Origin: Dactylorhiza incarnata
Lineage: Eukaryota; Streptophyta; Magnoliopsida; Asparagales; Orchidaceae
Length of the DNA stretch: 64,000 bases
Direction of reading: 5' to 3'
Assembly (NCBI GenBank): GCA_033032865.1
Contig: JAWHQI010000229.1
Span: 2,627,001-2,691,000, forward strand
The translations under genes and the position numbers were made by a program. The stretch's first letter is position 1; every line of letters starts with the position of its first letter. The notes beneath the pieces are model-generated. The model was not told where the DNA came from, searched no databases, and worked only from the letters and a program-made list of their open reading frames with translations. Of this stretch, positions 61,912-64,000 are shown one piece after another.

Positions 61912-62187
61912 GGGTCAGGCTTCACCCCTACCGGTGGGCAATACCATGTGGGCAATACGGCCGCTCAGTTTGTGATGGGGGCCGTGTTAAAGGCTTCCTA
62001 TCAAGGAGGCGGGGGATCGAATCCCCGCCTCAACATCCCGCCGCACTTAAACTGGGTACGGAGACGGGTGGGGGTGGGGGGGGGGCGCGGCCCTGTTACG
62101 GGCCCGGATTGGGGGCCATGATTGGGGGCGGTGAGCGGCTGTATTGCCCACATGGTATTGTCCACCGGTAGGGGTGAAGCCTGACCC
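61912..62187. mobile_element. Foldback element with tRNA-like core
   Basis: About 58-bp inverted repeats: GGGTCAGGCTTCACCCCTAC, then GGGCAATACCATGTGGGCAA and CGGCCGCTCA on the left, nearly perfect complement on the right. The centre has a B-box-like GGGGATCGAATCCCCGCCTC and CAACATCCCGC, similar to the SINE-like units at 10614-11072. Confidence 0.75.
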
Positions 62188-62451
62188 GCAACACAAGACT
62201 CCTCTTATTTTCCCTTCCACCTTCGGCTGTCGTCGATAGAGTCAAGGAGCGCTCCCCTCTAGGGTTTTAGACCCCGAACTCCACCAGCTCCTCAACCTTG
62301 ATCGTGAATCACCAACGAGGTTCACAACAATTAGTATCTGATCATCTCCAATCCCAACTTCAATTTCCCTCTACTTCTCCAACCGAACATTACCCCCCAA
62401 ATTGTGTATCCTTTCTTGGATTGATGTCGGTTTTGTCGCACAATCACCTAT
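62188..62451. other. No feature recognised
   Basis: Short spacer before the copia element. Confidence 0.5.
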
Positions 62452-62552
62452 TGTTAGAATGAAATTAAATATTTGGTTGTATTTTCCCTCATTATATATA
62501 AGGCGGGGCTCCTCTATTGAATCAATATATTATTATTTTCCCAGCTTTTACA
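62452..62552 (+). repeat. Very short copia LTR
   Basis: 101 bp with a TTATATATAAGG promoter-like box; the end is fixed by the adjacent tRNA-Met primer-binding site. Confidence 0.85.
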
Positions 62553-63017
62553 TGGTATCAGAGCACGAGCCCTAACAACACCGTTCTCGCTTCCGCTTGA
62601 TTCTCGTCGCCCGCTCACTCTCCTCCAGCGCCGGTCAATTCACCTCTCCTCTTTCCTCCCCTCCATCACCGACCTTCCCCTTCCCCGCTTTCTTCCGCTC
62701 CAACACCGATGGTCGCCCGACAGGAGCGTTGGCCGATCGGTGCTGAGCCGGCTGGATGCTTCCTCCGGCGACCCTCGAGCGGTCCGATTGACTTCAAACT
62801 TTGAAGAAAGTTTCGATTTGGCTCTCTTATCCTCCTCCTGAAGTTTTACGCGATTACAACGGTTGGATGCTTCGCAATCTCAGATCTTGTGTTTCCATGT
62901 TCAAATGGAGGACGCCTCCTAACTCTCCAATGATCCTCCTCCCTTCAGTTCTTTGAAAGGGTGTTCTTCTCTACTCCTCACCATTCTCTCGGCGGAATTT
63001 GGTAGAATTTTTCTATT

Positions 63018-63545
63018 ATGTCAGACGTCGTTGATTGCGGTAGCCCTGTGACCCCCGCTGGATCTACCCGGGCTGGTCAAGATCACCACTATTCTCAAAT
63101 TACAACGATTCGACTTGATGACACCAATTATTTGTCTTGGTCCCGCTCCGTTACTCTAGACTTAAAGAGTCGGCATCTCTTTGGCTATATCAGTGACACC
63201 ACTTCCTCTCCTGCCACGACCTCTCCTACTTGGCCTCAATGGGAGTTGGAAAACTCTCTTGTCATGTCATGGCTCACTAATTCCATGCAGGAATCTATTG
63301 CTCGAAATTATCTTTTCCTCGACACTGTTGTGGAGATCTGGAAGCATGCCGAGTCCACCTATTCCCGCAAAGGCAATGCGGCCCAGATCTACCAACTTCG
63401 CCGCAAGATTTTTCTTCTCCGACAGGGCGATCGTCCTCCTTCTGCCTACTACCTTGAGTTTACCCAGCTATATCAGGAGTACGACCACTTGGACTCTCTC
63501 GTTATGGTTTGCAATGAGGATGCACTCTTGCTAAGGGACCATTAG
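63018..63545 (+). pseudogene. Copia-type gag, interrupted
   Basis: ATG 63018 begins a copia gag: ITTIRLDDTNYLSWSRSV, LKSRHLFGYI, VMSWLTNSMQ, LRRKIFLLRQGDRPPSAYY. A TAG at 63543 stops it, after which gag-like residues (RVFEFLHGL) continue briefly in frame before further decay. The expected zinc knuckle and pol are not visible up to the window end. Confidence 0.82.
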
Positions 63546-64000
63546 GATCGTAATCGGGTATTTGAGTTCCTGCATGGATTGACATACTTTCGATGCTTGA
63601 ACTGGTCGGGGACCCGATAGGGATCGAGGCATTGATTGGAACAGGGAACGGAGAACCACCACCAATTTGCATCTATCACGTTGCACCGTCGTCTCCCCTT
63701 ATTGTCTCCATACAACAACGTCCTCCTAAACCGCAACACGTGACAACTTCGACTCAACAGGAAATTCACTAGCATCATTGTGTCGTCCAACCGACAGTCA
63801 CTGCATCATCGTCGCTTCCACTTCATCCCTCGCCGCAATTCATGCAGTAGGCACCTCGCTATCGAACCCAAAGGTTAAGCTATAACAAACTGTGCAACTG
63901 TCGACCTCCATTGTTCTCCTCCAATGGATCCCTTGTCCTACATCGACGAGCCCACGTTCCCACTCCCTGAGCATTATGGCTCGCCGCTGCCAATTCTCAA

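Larger units (their letters stand above)
62452..64000 (+). mobile_element. Ty1/copia element with 101-bp LTR (partial, runs off window)
   Basis: 5' LTR 62452-62552 (TGTTAGAATG..AGCTTTTACA), then primer-binding site TGGTATCAGAGC at 62553, an untranslated leader of about 450 bp and a copia-type gag. The 3' part is outside the window. Confidence 0.85.

Overview
The window is nuclear DNA of a flowering plant. The evidence is spliced genes with GT-AG introns, angiosperm protein families, Au-type SINEs, PIF/Harbinger MITEs, hAT and CACTA transposons, and Ty1/copia and Ty3/gypsy LTR retrotransposons. Introns swollen by transposons would suit a large-genome, possibly monocot, species, but I cannot name it. 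I found no prokaryotic, organellar or CRISPR features. Exon boundaries come from splice sites plus resemblance to protein families I remember; no alignment was run.

Two host genes carry the window. The first, on the minus strand (about 9.1 kb down to position 1, continuing off the left edge), is a SEN1/senataxin-like superfamily 1 helicase with six visible coding exons. Its introns hold a MITE, a long CT/CA microsatellite and two Au SINE copies. The second, on the plus strand (29171-60453), is a membrane-anchored calcineurin-like metallophosphoesterase of the Cdc1/Ted1/PGAP5 type. It has four exons separated by introns of 0.1, 22.8 and 7.2 kb, so nearly everything from 30.1 to 60.2 kb is intron filled with transposons. 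Several of its metal-binding motifs look degenerate.

The two genes are divergent. Between them (9.2-28.5 kb) lies transposon DNA: an inverted pair of SINE-like units; a solo LTR and a complete gag-only LTR element of one family, the latter carrying about 30 copies of a 78-bp repeat where pol should be; two Harbinger MITEs sharing one TAA; a long foldback; a CACTA remnant fused to a deleted copia element; and a complete hAT element whose transposase has one stop and one frameshift. A second, decayed copy of the helicase 5' end and promoter (28480-28930) sits just upstream of the phosphoesterase.

Intron 2 of the phosphoesterase holds a triplicated 208-bp unit, a Harbinger-type element that captured an Alba-family exon, a region rich in CGACATGTCG-like palindromes, a gypsy gag fragment, a small non-autonomous LTR element with a solo LTR nested in its 3' LTR, and a chromodomain-type gypsy element whose 5' LTR is split by another solo LTR. 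Intron 3 holds a second gag-only LTR element on the minus strand. Downstream of the gene are a tandem duplication, a TIR MITE, another foldback with a tRNA-like core, and the start of a copia element with very short (101 bp) LTRs.

Many insertions are resolved to the base by target-site duplications (TSDs): AACAT, AATAT, AAAAG, TTATT, AATAG, GCCAC, CGCAG, TAA, TTA, a 7-bp AAATGTT and a near-perfect 8-bp hAT duplication. This gives a partial relative chronology.
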